A DNA stretch of 64,000 bases, taken from positions 41,253,263 to 41,317,262 of the forward strand of contig NC_052622.1 of NCBI RefSeq assembly GCF_016545825.1, read 5' to 3'. Positions 34,640 through 46,117 of the stretch are shown here, in pieces. The position numbers and the translations under genes were made by a program. Within the stretch, counting starts at the first letter, position 1, and each line of letters opens with the position of its first letter. The notes beneath the pieces were generated by a model that saw only the letters and a program-made list of their open reading frames with translations, was not told the origin of the DNA and did no database searches. Source of the stretch: Eucalyptus grandis (lineage: Eukaryota; Streptophyta; Magnoliopsida; Myrtales; Myrtaceae).

Positions 34640-34910
34640 TCTCTCTCTCTCTCTCTCTCTCTCTGTGTCCCCAATGGCGGAACTTCTCTCTTCCCTCTGC
34701 CTCCACACGCACCTCTCTCCGAGAAGGAATCTTTCTGTTTTTCTCTTCTTCCCCTCACGCCGTCTAATGCATTCTAAAAGGTTTGGATCGCGGCTTGCGT
34801 CACAGCTGGTGCGCCTCGCGCTCGCTTACGGACGCTCGCTCGCTCGTTCCTTCCTACGCGTGTGGGCGTGTGTATACTTCTGCAAAATAAATGGATATTT
34901 AAAACATTGA
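34640..34910 (+). other. CT tract followed by a 78-codon ORF of unknown status
   Basis: A CT repeat (about 34640-34664) precedes ATG at 34674. The frame runs to 34910 and begins MAELLSSLCLHTHLSPRRNL, with an Arg/Ser-rich, acid-poor start that could be an organelle-targeting peptide. It lies upstream of the R3H exons in the same orientation and could be a first exon, but I cannot connect it by splice sites. Confidence 0.2.
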
Positions 34911-34914
34911 CAAA

Positions 34915-35150
34915 AATTCGGATGTCAACATTCATTTATTTATCTCTGTAATCGATACAAGCGATCAGTTTTATAAAAATACTTTTCAAATTATTTATTT
35001 TCCGCAAAACAAACGGAGTTTAAGAATGTTGTATCAATTTCAGGAGAGTATCGATTAAAGATGCTTGCTTTGTGGAATCCACAAGAAGGTGTAGATTCTT
35101 CCACTCAGATTCCTCCTTTTTTTTCATTTATTCCTCAACTATCGATCCTT
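34915..35150. repeat. Dispersed repeat shared with 14720-14940
   Basis: See the partner. The order of shared words is the same in both, with about 80 per cent agreement by eye. Confidence 0.5.
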
Positions 35151-35501
35151 GAACATGCCGTTGACAGAAAAAGGAAAAATGTTGACAATCTGAAAGAACC
35201 CACCAGCAAATCATTTGAACGGGGGCAGTTTTCTCAGATCAGAATGCAGGAAAATAGAGCCCCTCACAATCGGTATATATATTAGGTTCTGCAAACTTAC
35301 ATCAAAGTTTCGGCAAATTCTCTTCTTCTTGGTTGAAAGGTTTTCACAAATTCATATATTCTGCTTCGGGGTGTTCATTCACCTGTTTACAGTAGGTTCT
35401 TTAACTCATGCAAATGTATATATTGCAATCCTTTTGAGATGTGAACTGAACAGGATTTGTCGAAACGTATGTCTGAGAAAACCTTATGATGATGTACGTA
35501 G

Positions 35502-38500
35502 GTAAGCAACCGGAGGTCTCGAAGATGGTTAAATGACCTTTTGTTAATGGAGTTTGTTCCTCGTTTAAATGCTGAAGAAATTAGAGGGCTCTTTGCTCCT
35601 CCACCTTGGGGTACTGAATTTCTAAAACATAATATTTTTCCATTTTCAGTTGGAGTTACTGATAATTGCACATTTCTCTTCAGAATTTTAAGTGGGTGCT
35701 AAACTTACTCCACAGCGTCAGATCAGTTCTTTCGTTCAACTAGCTCGCCTGTGAATTTTATGAAGTAAAATAAGCGGATTGTGTTACCTACAGCTAGTTG
35801 TTAGTTCCACCTAGTTGGTTGATTGTCTGATTGAATGTGAAATATGAGCTACAATATCAATCGCTTTAGTGGTGTGATAGTTCCAATCATTGCAGATTTT
35901 GGGCCTAGCGTTAAGGGAAAGTAGAACGAGACTATTTCTTATTTAATTACAATATTTACATTTGCATGAGGCAATGAACTTAGACTGAGTCTGGTTGGAT
36001 TTTTGAAGAAAGCCTTTAGGGAAATGTAAAAGACTTCAAGTTATAGGCATTTTCTGAAGTGCAAATTGTGTTTATTAAATTGTAATTTAAAAGTCCAATT
36101 GTAAAGCAATTTTGGGTTAAATAGTATTTGAAAAAATATTCTCGCAAAGGACTTTTCCTACTATATTATTAAAAGAAAGGAAAACAAAGCTGGCAATGAG
36201 CTTAGGCTGCTAGCCAACGAGCCAAATTTGGTGCCAACAGCTATTGTCTAAGGTTGCACAACCCCGATAAAGGCCACCTGAGGTTGCATGACCTTAGGTG
36301 GCCCTCATGGAGGTTGCGAGACCCTAACCTCCCAAGCCAAGGTCGCATGACCATCAACCAGCCTTGCGCAGCCCTCAATGGGGCTTCATTGGCGATCTAT
36401 GCAGAGAATTCAAGAAAATGAACAATTCTTACACGGGCAAAACTAGAAAACGAAAAAATTGGTGAGGGTAGTTTCGGAAGAAAAACATATCAATCCTAGA
36501 AAATGGCCTTTCGAATATGTTAAAAGCCCAAGCTAGGTGGGGACTTGCCTTGAGTTTTCAGTTTTGCCAAGGCCAGCATTTGGTCAAAGGGGTCTCAAAA
36601 AAGTTTGCCAAACACCCCAAGATGCCTTCAAAACCCCTTGGGAAAGTGGTTCCCAAATGGGGCCTTAATGTGTGACGGTTGCTTCCATGGAGTATTACCT
36701 TTTTTGGCCAAAACCCTGAAGGAAGGGAAGAGTGAGAGTTGCTTATTAGAATAATGTTAGTGTAAGGGGGTTCGGGCTGCAGTTCTGGTCCTTTTGGGAG
36801 CAGCACCAGAGGTAGATTGACAGGCCAGGTGATGTGGAAGCTGTGCGATATTACTGGATAAATACGATATTAGCATGTAATTTTCTTTAAAAGAATTCAT
36901 AATGATATTCCTTTGGTTCGTTTTCAGGCGATGATGTCGCACCATCCCCTTTTTCCATGACAAATGCTCGAGAGCGGGACAAATTTAGGAATATAGATAT
37001 GGACAAAGGGGTTTGCTTTTTTTCATTTATTTTGAATTTTGTTTTCGTGATATTCAACTATAATTTTTCTCATGTCATTGACGTTAATATAGTTTACCAA
37101 TATAGTACTGTCATAGTGTACTCAGTTGTGGTTGCACGATTAAACCAATTATATGTATGTGCAGTGAATGTTCTTGTATTGAGAGGCTATGTGATGGGGC
37201 CATGAAGAATATATATAGCCCATGCATTTTAATTTGAAGTGCTTTGAGATTGACTAATAATTATGTTTTGTATGTTCAGGATAAAATAACATGGTGTACC
37301 ACCCGCCGTGGTGGCTTAGTTGGGTAGGCGCTAGACTTCCATCGAGGAGGTCTAGTGTTCGAAACTCTTGCAACTTACGTTGCAGGAATGCTAACTTTGA
37401 GACTCTTGGCAACTTACCTAGTGCCCCCAGTGGTTTACCTCCGGCTGCCGGCCCTGCGGGATTCCCTGGGTCACCAAAAAAATAAATAAATAAATAACAC
37501 GATGTACAATTTTAGGGTCTGCATCTTTATGGGGTTGTAGTGTACACTGCTCAACAACAGTGGATATGTACAATACTTCTCGTCTTTTCACGGCATATTG
37601 AACCTTCTAACCTTGTTGCGTGGGTCCTAGTATATGTATTAGGGAAATCCCTTATGATATTTTGAAGATGACAAAATAAATAAAAGGCTACTAACATGTT
37701 TAATGGTTAAGTAATAGACCATGCAGATGATAAAACATGTAAAGGATATTGTCAAAGTCAGAAGACTGCCAGAAGACTTAACGTAACACATGTCCAAAGT
37801 ATATTCTGAAGATTTCCAGACTTTTGTGTCAAAGTCTGAAGACTACCAGACTTTAGTGTCAAAGTCTGTTCTATATCAGAAATCTGCTCATTTTGACAAA
37901 TTCTACACTGAACGTGAATGAAGAACCAAAAGACAGACTATATGCTAAAGCTGAACCAGAAGACAGACTCTATGTTGGAGTTGAACTTATTCAGACGGTG
38001 TTAAGACCTTAAAGCTAAATCTGTTCAGAAGCAGAATATGTTTAGACCCAGATTGAAAAGTCTATTGCACTCAGACTCAGATTGTAAAGTCTATTGCTTT
38101 CAGACTTTATATCCAGAACTCGACAGAACGTAACTCAAGCCCAATCATATCTAGTGATCTGATTTGGATTCCACATCAAGATTGATTTGATTAACTCAAT
38201 CTATTTGATTGACAATTGGATCTTGAAGACAAGATCTTTCTATACGAAGAAGCTTTACTTATGGAAACCAAGATTCCGTTTGTATGGGCGATCGAAATCA
38301 ATTTGGGATTCTACCTTTGTCACTCAACGGCTACCAAATCTTCTAGATACGAGCTGTCCAATGGGTATATTGGAAGACGATCCTCAAGATACTGTCCAAC
38401 GGGTAGTTTGGAAGTGGAGGAGTATTTAAGGAGATGAAGGACCGATGAGCAAGTAAGAGATAGAGCGTAGAATTTATAATTCCAAAGTCTGAGCGACCTT

Positions 38501-41500
38501 CGATCATATACTTGTCTCTTGAGAGCTTAAACGTTTGTGATCGTGAGAGAAATACCAAAAGAGTGACTTAGTAAGATAGTGTGATCTACTACTAAGTATT
38601 TGCACTCGAAGTTGTAATCTCTTGTTGATTGTATAGTGGAATCCAGCCAAGAAGGCTGTTAACGTGGGAGAGTGGACGTAGGCTTGGATTAAGTCGAACC
38701 ACTATAATTTCTGTGTTCTTATTCTCTTCCCTAACTCTTTTGTTTGAAGTTTATTTTATTCCACATATATTTGCTAAGATTTATTTTAAACACCTATTCA
38801 CCCCCCTCTAGGTGTTCATACTAGCACTCTCAATATGAAGGGCAAGTGTCCTCCACATATTGCGAGGAAGAATTGTTTTGATATTATGGGTATTTGTAGT
38901 TTTATTTTTTACTTTTTTTTATTTTTATTTTTACGCTTTTTCATGTTGTAGATTTTTTACACTAGGTTTACATTTCTCCATATTTATGATGATAATGCAG
39001 CAGTTGCATCGTACTTGTATAATCATAGGGCACGAGATGATGTTTCATAAATTTCTTTCTATTGAATTGCAGGCCAATATGATTGACAATATTAAAGCAT
39101 CATACAGAAGGCGCAGAGCTCATAGGGACGCTTATAAGGTGGCTGTCTTGAGTGCATGGCGCCGAGTTGATTGTTGGACTAGAGAGGCTCTTCGCCGTAG
39201 CTTTCTTTTTGAGCTCATTGAAGGCTATGAGGTATATTTTAGTTTGAAACTTTATGTGGCCTAGACATTGGACAGGTCTTGTCGTGTGCATGTGAGAGTC
39301 CATGTCACTGCAGCTTAGGCTTTTTTGGTATTTACTGGCGAAGGGAATTGATATATCTTTGAATAATTTATTCTTCACACTTAATATGGGAATCAGTTAT
39401 AGCTTGTTTGCAGTGTAGAGGACATATGATTGGTAAAGCTGTTAAGTAATGGTATATTGTAAAGTTTGCAAAAGACCAGTTACGCTCTTTCAAAATAAGG
39501 TTAACCTAGGAGTGAATAGGAAACATCGGAATAACTAAGTTGCAGGAGAACCTGCGATAATACGAAGAGGAATAGCCATGCTCTTCCCAATTCTTGTGTC
39601 TGCATAAGGAACCTGATTCTTAAGGCAACTCCTTTTTCGCATTACAAGTGTGGATTCTGAGAGTGCTAGTATGAACACCTAGAGGGGGGTGAATAGGTGT
39701 TTAAGATAAATCTTGGCAAATATATGCGAAATAAAATAAATTTCAAACAAAGGAGTTAAGGAAGAAAATAAAAACACAAGATTTATAGTGGTTCGGCTTA
39801 ATCCAAGCCTACATCCACTCTCCCATGCTAACAGCCTTCTTGGCTGGATTCCACTATGCAATCAACAAGAGATTACAACTTCGAGTGCAAACACTTAGTA
39901 GATCACACTATCTCACTAAGTCACTCTTTTGGTATTTCTCTCACGATCACAAACGTTTAAGCTCTCCAAAGACAAGTATATGATCGAATGTCGCTCAGAC
40001 TTTGGAATTATAAATTCTACGCTCTGTCTCTTACTTGCTCATCGGTCCTTCATCTCCTTAAATACTTCTCCACTTCTAAACTAGCCGTTGGACAGTATCC
40101 CGAGAATCGTCTTCCAATATACCCATTGGACAGCTCGTATCTAGAAGATTTGGTAGCCGTTGAGTGACAAAGGTAGAATCCCAAAATGATTCCGATCGCC
40201 CATACAAACGGAATCTAGGTTTCCATAAGTAAAGCTTCTTCGTATAGAAAGTTCTTGTCTTCAAGATCCAATTGTCAATCAATTAGATTGAATCAATCAA
40301 ATCAATCTTGATGTGGAATCCAAACCAGATCACTAGCCGTCATATAATTGGGCTTGAGTTACGTTATGTCGAGCTTGAATGTAAAATCTGAGAGCAATAG
40401 ACTTTACAATCTGAGTCTGTAGACTTTACAATCTGGGTCTGAACATATCTACTTCTGAACAGATTTAGCTTTAAGGTCTGTACCCAGTTCAGCTTCAGCA
40501 TAGAGTCTATTTTCTGGTTCAGCATTCACGTTCAGTCTGGAATTAGTCAGAGTGAGCAGACTTCTGATGTAGAACAGACTTTGACACTAAAGTCTAGCAG
40601 TCTTCAAACTTTGAGTCTTGAGTCTGGCAATCTTCAGACTTTGAGTCTTGAGTCTGGCAGTCTTCAGACTTTGACACAGAGGTCTGGAAATCTTCAAAAT
40701 ATACTCTTGACATATGTTACGTTCAGTCTCCTGGTTGTCTTCTGACTTTGATAATATCCTCTACATGTTCTATCATCTGCATGGTCTATTACTCAACCAT
40801 CAAACATGTTAGTAGCCTTTGATTTATTTTGTAATCTTCAAAACATCATAAGAGATTTCCCTAACAATCTCCCCCTTTTTGATGATGACAAAACAATCTC
40901 TGAATATGCAGATTTGTAAACATGCTTTTAAAAATATTAATTTAAATCAAAGGATATCAGAAGATAACAAATAGATTGAGCATAATAATATATAGAAAAT
41001 AATCGCAGCTCAATATTATGCAATAAATAATATCAACCAATCAACACATATGCATATTCATATCTTCTCCCCCTTTTTGTCATAATCAAAAAGCGATAAC
41101 AATAGATTCATGTAGAGAATATAAAATGATAACAAATGTGTCTTGCGTGAATCATAATTTCCAAAAATCAGCTTTTATAAAGTAAATCGAATATTGAAGA
41201 TATGCAATATAGCTCACTTCGATCATATCAGCAAATATCCAATAAAAATCACGGATGCATCATAAAATTTACGTACCATTTTTGTCATAATAAAATGATA
41301 ATATCAATAAGAGATTTGTTAATGACAAAATGTAATAAAAGATACACTAACCGGATTTTTTTAGAATAAATTCTGACACATTTACCTTTCCTTCCACCCA
41401 TAATAAGATCACGATCAATCCAAAAGATTTTTCCATAATTGATCAAAGCTCCCCCTCAATTTGTTGCCTTTTGAGATGATCACGATTCTTTTCCTTTCTT

Positions 41501-44500
41501 TTAGATTCATGTTCTCCCCTGTGATCATGACAATATTTGCAATAGAAACAATTGTTGCTTGTTGAACAGATTTTTTTTTTCAGTATTTCCTTTGTAGCAA
41601 CATCTGCAACGATCACTTGCATTTTGAAATTCGAGGCAAAATTTTATTTTCTTCAATCAAGCTCGTCTCGAATTCAACCTACATAAACTTAACAAACTTT
41701 TGTACGATGCATAAGGGATTTCCTCAATAAGCAAAAATTTTGCACAAGGAATAGAATTTTTGAACTTCCAAAAGATAATATAGAATCTCCATGATTTTCT
41801 GATTGAGTTTTCCAAAATCCATATGGAAGATTCTTTTGTGACCTGCAAATTCTTATATAATAGATAATCATCTTTGCAAAAATGTCACGTAATATTTTCC
41901 TTTGATTTGCGGATCAAACTTGCTAGATATAATATATCTTCTAAGAATATAGCAAGAATATCCATGAATATGCAGTAATATCTTTCGAGATCAAAGAGAT
42001 TTCATTGAGCATAAATTTCAGATATGCATTTTGCAAAAGGAAAATAGATATTTCTGTCACGTGCCAAAATTGCAATACCTTATATTTATGACAGAAGATA
42101 TTCGCAATATAATAAACAATCATCCAAAATGCACGTAGAGATGTGCAAGGCGGGATGATAAAAATATTCTCTTACCCAAGGTATATATTTGCAATATACC
42201 ATTGATTAAAAAAATCATTACCAATTGTCGCAGGAGATATTTTCTGATTGCACCAAAATTTGCGTAGATTCGCAATCATCGTTCCCTTAAAGAATTTCCT
42301 GCAATCAACTCATTTCCCTTTTGGTATCCATCAATTTGGATCCTTCCATTTCGTTAGAGTAAAATAGAAAATCTTCATAATCAAATATTCTTTCTTAATT
42401 CATCGTAACAAAGTATTCAAAGAAAGAATATTACGCACAATGATATTTTGAAAAATAAATTCTCACTTAGTCATAGTACGATAAAAACAGAGAGAATATC
42501 TTGCATCATTACGTAAAATAGATTTTCACTTTGTAAAATATGATTAAATCTGAGAGTATAAAATTAGACAAAATAATCTGAATTATCTCAAATAATCACA
42601 CGTACTAAATCAAATCTCAACTCACAATTTACAAAAACAAATCATACGATTCTTTCAAATCCTCTTTCTTCTTTCTTCTTCATATCCTACAAAAACAACT
42701 CATCTTTTCTTTGGTACCCATTTTTTCTTGGGTCCATGAGAGTTAGTAAAATATGCTGCTTTTACCCAATTTTTCTTAATAGGTCTCCAGACTTTACGAC
42801 AATCTTTCTCAAAGTGTTTTGAATCTCCACAATTTGAACATTTGACGTCATTTCCACCAACACGTTTTACAAACACTTTTTGAAAATGATTTTTGTAAAA
42901 TGCCTTTGAAAGTTTTTGTCTAAGTCTCTTTTTACTTTAGGAAAATCAATTAAAGAATTATTTTCCTTATTGAAACCAAGTCCTGACTTATTATAGTAAG
43001 GAACTTGTTTAGAAAGAATATGCTCTAATGTTTTTGATCCATTTGAAAATCTTGTCGAAATATTTGAAAATTCTTTCTTCAAAGAATCATTTTCTTTAAC
43101 AAGCAAATCTCGATTTTCTTTTATTTGTAGAAAATCTTTTGCAAAATTTCAAAATTTTCTTTTGAGAAAGATCTTGTTGCCTAAGTCGAGAATTCTCCTT
43201 TTTAAGTTCGAAAATCCTTTTAAGAGAAGATTTGAGATTTAAACAAAGCTCATTTATATACTTTGAAACTTTGAGAGGAATTTTTGAATTGCTTACCTCG
43301 ATTTCCTCATCGGATTCTGAGTCTGTGTCTAAGTCAGACTCTGATTTTGAGTCTGTGTCTGAGTCAGACTCAGATTCTGAATGTGCCATTAAGCATATAT
43401 TTTCTTGCTCATCATCTTCTTTCATGATTCTTTTCTGGCATTTTGCTTGTATTGTCTTCTTTCACTAAACTTCCTTCATTTTCTACTCAGCTTTTTGAAT
43501 TTCTCGATCATAAAAGCAAGTTCTTCGTCGTCCATGTCATTTTCTGAGTTTGTTTCATTAAAAACAACATTAGATATTAAAGCGATGGACTTCTTACCTT
43601 CGGGATCTTCATCGTTGAGTTGCTCCACTTCATAGGATTGAAGAGTGCCGATCAATTCATCAACGGAGAGTGGCATAATCATTTGAGTTTCCCGGATTGA
43701 GGTCTTGACATGGTTCCAATCTTTTGAGAGACCTCGCAAGAGTTTGTTGACCTTCATCGGGGTAGAAATTTGCTGACCTTGATATGCTAAACCATTTACA
43801 ATTTCTGTAAAACGGCTGAACATATCTCCAATTGACTCTCCTTGCTTAATCTTGAAGGATTCAGATTTGCTGAGCAGGAAGTTTACTTTTGTCTCTTTTA
43901 CACGATCGGTCCCTTCATATGTAACATGAAGTTTATCCCAAACTTCTTTTGCTGTTTCACATGAAGAGATTCTGTTATATTCAACAAGAGACAGGGCGCA
44001 ATATAAAGAATAAATTGCTTTCGCATCAAGAGCTTCTCTTTTGGACATCTCCGTCCAAGACATAGGAGCGGGGAGTTCAGTTTCTTTGTCTTTGCCATTC
44101 TTATTTGATGTGGATGCAGCAATGGGGTTGATTCCTCTTTCCACAACATCCCATTGCAAGGGATCTCTGGATCTTAGGAATGCTTTCATTTTGTTCTTCC
44201 ATACGTCGTATTCCTTTCCATCAAAATATGGTGGCCTTGTGTTGCTTTGCCCTTCCATAAGTCCTGGTGCCAAGATACTAGCCATGGATCTTTAACTCTG
44301 AAGTAAAACACTTCAACAAAAGTGAGTACACGAGCTCTGATACCAATTGAGAGTGCTAGTATGAACACCTAGAGGGGGGTGAATAGGTGTTTAAGATAAA
44401 TCTTGGCAAATATATGCGGAATAAAATAAACTTCAAACAAAGGAGTTAAGGAAGAGAATAAGAACACAAGATTTATAGTGGTTCAGCTTAATCCAAGCCT

Positions 44501-46113
44501 ACGTCCACTCTCCCACGCTAACAGCCTTCTTGGCTGGATTCCACTATGCAATCAACAAGAGATTACAACTTCGAGTGCAAACACTTAGTAGATCACACTA
44601 TCTCACTAAGTCACTCTTTTTGTATTTCTCTCACGATCACAAACGTTTAAGCTCTCCAAAGACAAGTATATGATTGAATGTCGCTCAGACTTTGGAATTA
44701 TAAATTCTACGCTCTGTCTCTTACTTGCTCATCGGTCCTTTATCTCCTTAAATACTTCTCCACTTCCAAACTAGCCGTTGGACAGTATCCCAGAGAATCG
44801 TCTTCCAATATTCCCATTGGACAGCTCTGTATCTAGAAGATTTGGTAGCCGTTGAGTGACAAAAGTAGAATCCCAAAATGATTCCGATCGCCCATACAAA
44901 CGGAATCTTGGTTTCCATAAGTAAAGTTTTTTCGTATAGAAAGTTCTTGTCTTCAAGATCCAATCGTCAATCAATTAGATTGAATCAATCAAATCAATCT
45001 TGATGTGGAATCCAAACCAGATCACTAGCCGTTATATGATTGGGCTTGAGTTACGTTATGTCTAGTCTGAATGTAAAGTCTGAGAGCAATAGACTTTACA
45101 ATCTGAGTCTGTAGACTTTACAATATGGGTCTGAACATATATGCTTCTAAACAGATTTAGCTTTAAGGTATGTACCCAATTCAGCTTCAGCATAGAGTCT
45201 GTCTTTTGGTTCAGCATTCACGTTCAGTCTGGAATTAGTTAGAGTGTGAGCACTTCGATGTAGAACTTCGATGTAGAACAGACTTTGACACTAAAGTCTC
45301 GGCAGTCTTCGACTTTGAGTCTTGAGTCTCGGCAATCTTCAGACTTTGAGTCTTGAGTCCGGCGTCTTGAGACTTTGACACGAGGTCTGGAAATCTTCAA
45401 AATATACTTTGGACATATGTTACGTTCGTCTTCCGGCCGTCTTCGACTTTGATAATATCCTCTACATGTTCTATCATCTGCATGGTCTATTACTCAACCA
45501 TCAAACATGTTAGTAGCCTTTTATTTATTTTGTCATCTTCAAAACATCATAAGGGATTTCCCTAACATATTCCTCTTGATCTTTCAGTTAGCACATGTAT
45601 AAAAGATGCCTTTGTCTTTAGACTTGTGTTCGAGCCTTCATCTTGGAAAAGGGAGCTGAAGAAGTTCTTGAGCTCCAGGTTCGAGATCCTTTCCATAGGC
45701 TTCTGCTGCATGGTGTCTGTGAGGTAAGTTTTTGCTTGAATTTTAACATTTTACCTTTACTTTTATGTGCTGAAAATACTATATAGAACAATCCTTAGAG
45801 GAGCTGGAATTCTGGATCTTGGTCATCTCATTGATCACTAGTTAGTAGGGTTTGTACCATCTACAAGTACATTAAAACTAGATTGCTGGCCTTATGTTTG
45901 TTCTATGGTAGAGTTTTCGGTGCTTTAATTCCTAGCTAATAGAGGAATCTTCCATGAATAGTTCTACAACTTGGCTTCGATCACAATTACCCAATCAAAG
46001 GACGTAGGGTCTCTGAAGGTCACAAGGATAACTAGGAAGAAAACAGGGTCCACGAGCTCCCTAGCATCACCTTGTCCCATTTCCTGAGAATGTCCAAGGA
46101 AGGGAGTTGGTAA
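35502..46113 (+). CDS. R3H-domain protein gene, 3' five exons, element-laden and frameshifted
   Basis: Five exons chain in phase: 35502-35610 (RRSRRWLNDLLLMEFVPRLN), 36928-37010 (SPFSMTNARERDKFRNIDMD), 39073-39231 (RRRRAHRDAYKVAVLSAWRR), 45622-45723 (VRDPFHRLLLHGVCE) and 45962-46087 (FYNLASITITQSKD). The RLLLH in DPFHRLLLHGVCE is the Arg-x3-His pair that defines R3H single-stranded nucleic-acid-binding domains, and the order resembles R3HDM4-like proteins with an R3H-associated N-terminal domain. The first exons were not found. In the last exon the frame as read ends at TGA 46085-46087, but a +1 frame from about 46047 continues with SITLSHFLRMSKEG to TAA 46111-46113, a natural-looking end, which suggests one lost base near the GGG at about 46045. 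The introns hold a SINE, a solo LTR and a 5.9-kb gag-only retrotransposon. It may be a pseudogene or a gene with a shortened C-terminus. Confidence 0.6.
35611..36927. other. Intron of the R3H gene, repeat-rich
   Basis: The donor GTACTG at 35611 and the acceptor TTTTCAG before 36928 bound it. Inside, 36540-36690 has words such as CCAAATGGGGCCTTAATG and CTTGGGAAAGTGGTTCCC, which look like miniature element remains, but no clear ends were found. Confidence 0.4.
37300..37492 (+). mobile_element. tRNA-derived SINE in an R3H intron
   Basis: The element begins with a tRNA-like head (GGTGGCTTAGTTGGGTAG as A-box, GTGTTCGAAACTC as B-box) and ends CCGGCTGCCGGCCCTGCGGG, then ATTCCCTGGGTCACC and an AAATAAATAAAT tail. 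It is flanked by AATAACATGGTGTAC (37285-37299) and AATAACACGATGTAC (37493-37507), a 15-bp target duplication with two mismatches. The 3' end matches the element at 18192-18434, so they belong to one family. Confidence 0.75.
37637..38832 (+). mobile_element. Solo LTR of the gag-only retrotransposon family
   Basis: 1.2 kb, the same sequence as the LTRs of 39658-45567 but in the opposite orientation. A perfect ATATG duplication flanks it (37632-37636 and 38833-38837). The first bases read TATTAGGG where the family has TGTTAGGG, so the terminal TG has mutated. It is the product of LTR-LTR recombination. It lies in the R3H intron before exon 39073-39231. Confidence 0.85.
39658..40866 (-). repeat. 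3' LTR of the gag-only element
   Basis: 1209 bases. Near 40560-40700 it has three tandem repeats of a roughly 30-base unit around AGTCTGGCAGTCTTCAGAC. Confidence 0.85.
40867..42699 (-). other. AT-rich filler of the gag-only element
   Basis: No ORF above about 63 codons and no pol motif on either strand. Words such as GCAATAT and TTTGCAAAA recur. In autonomous copia elements this position would hold the pol domains. Confidence 0.6.
42700..44285 (-). pseudogene. Copia-type gag (UBN2/DUF4219) with CCHC knuckle, frameshifted
   Basis: The first frame, 44285-43476, gives 269 residues beginning MASILAPGLMEGQSN, with PPYFDGKEYDVWKNKMKAFL and AKEVWDKLHVTYEGTDRVKE, the typical gag of the Sirevirus/Oryco-like copia group. 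A Ser/Asp-rich acidic segment (43425-43300) and a coiled, Lys/Glu-rich segment follow in shifted frames. The knuckle CSNCGDSKHFEKDC is at about 42842-42801, and the frame ends at TGA 42700-42702. At least three frame changes separate these parts. Confidence 0.75.
44329..44345 (-). promoter_or_regulatory. tRNA primer-binding site of the gag-only element
   Basis: In minus reading TGGTATCAGAGCTCGTG, two bases after the 5' LTR end. Confidence 0.8.
44348..45567 (-). repeat. 5' LTR of the gag-only element
   Basis: 1220 bases. It matches the left LTR with scattered changes and small insertions, especially in the tandem-repeat zone near 45270-45400. Confidence 0.85.
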
Positions 46114-46117
46114 CATT

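Larger units (their letters stand above)
39658..45567 (-). mobile_element. Non-autonomous gag-only LTR retrotransposon (TR-GAG type)
   Basis: The LTRs are 39658-40866 and 44348-45567; their ends read TGTTAGGGA and CTCTCA in minus reading. The primer site TGGTATCAGAGCTCGTG follows the right LTR, and a polypurine tract (AAAAAGGGGGAGAT) precedes the left LTR. The 3.5-kb interior encodes a gag protein and a CCHC knuckle but no protease, integrase, reverse transcriptase or RNase H; about 1.8 kb (40880-42700) is AT-rich filler. Flanks GATTC (39653-39657) and TATTC (45568-45572) agree at four of five bases. It lies in an R3H intron, antisense to the gene. The two LTRs differ at many sites, so it is older than the element at 22549. 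Confidence 0.85.

Noticed and set aside
37300..37372. A functional tRNA gene
   Set aside because: The A-box and B-box are present, but the cloverleaf is not kept, a SINE body and A-rich tail follow, and a 15-bp target duplication surrounds the whole; it is a SINE head.
38860..39264. 134-codon plus-strand ORF taken as a gene
   Set aside because: Only the last 53 codons before the GT at 39232 are an R3H exon, preceded by a proper AG acceptor at 39072. The first part is hydrophobic intron read-through.
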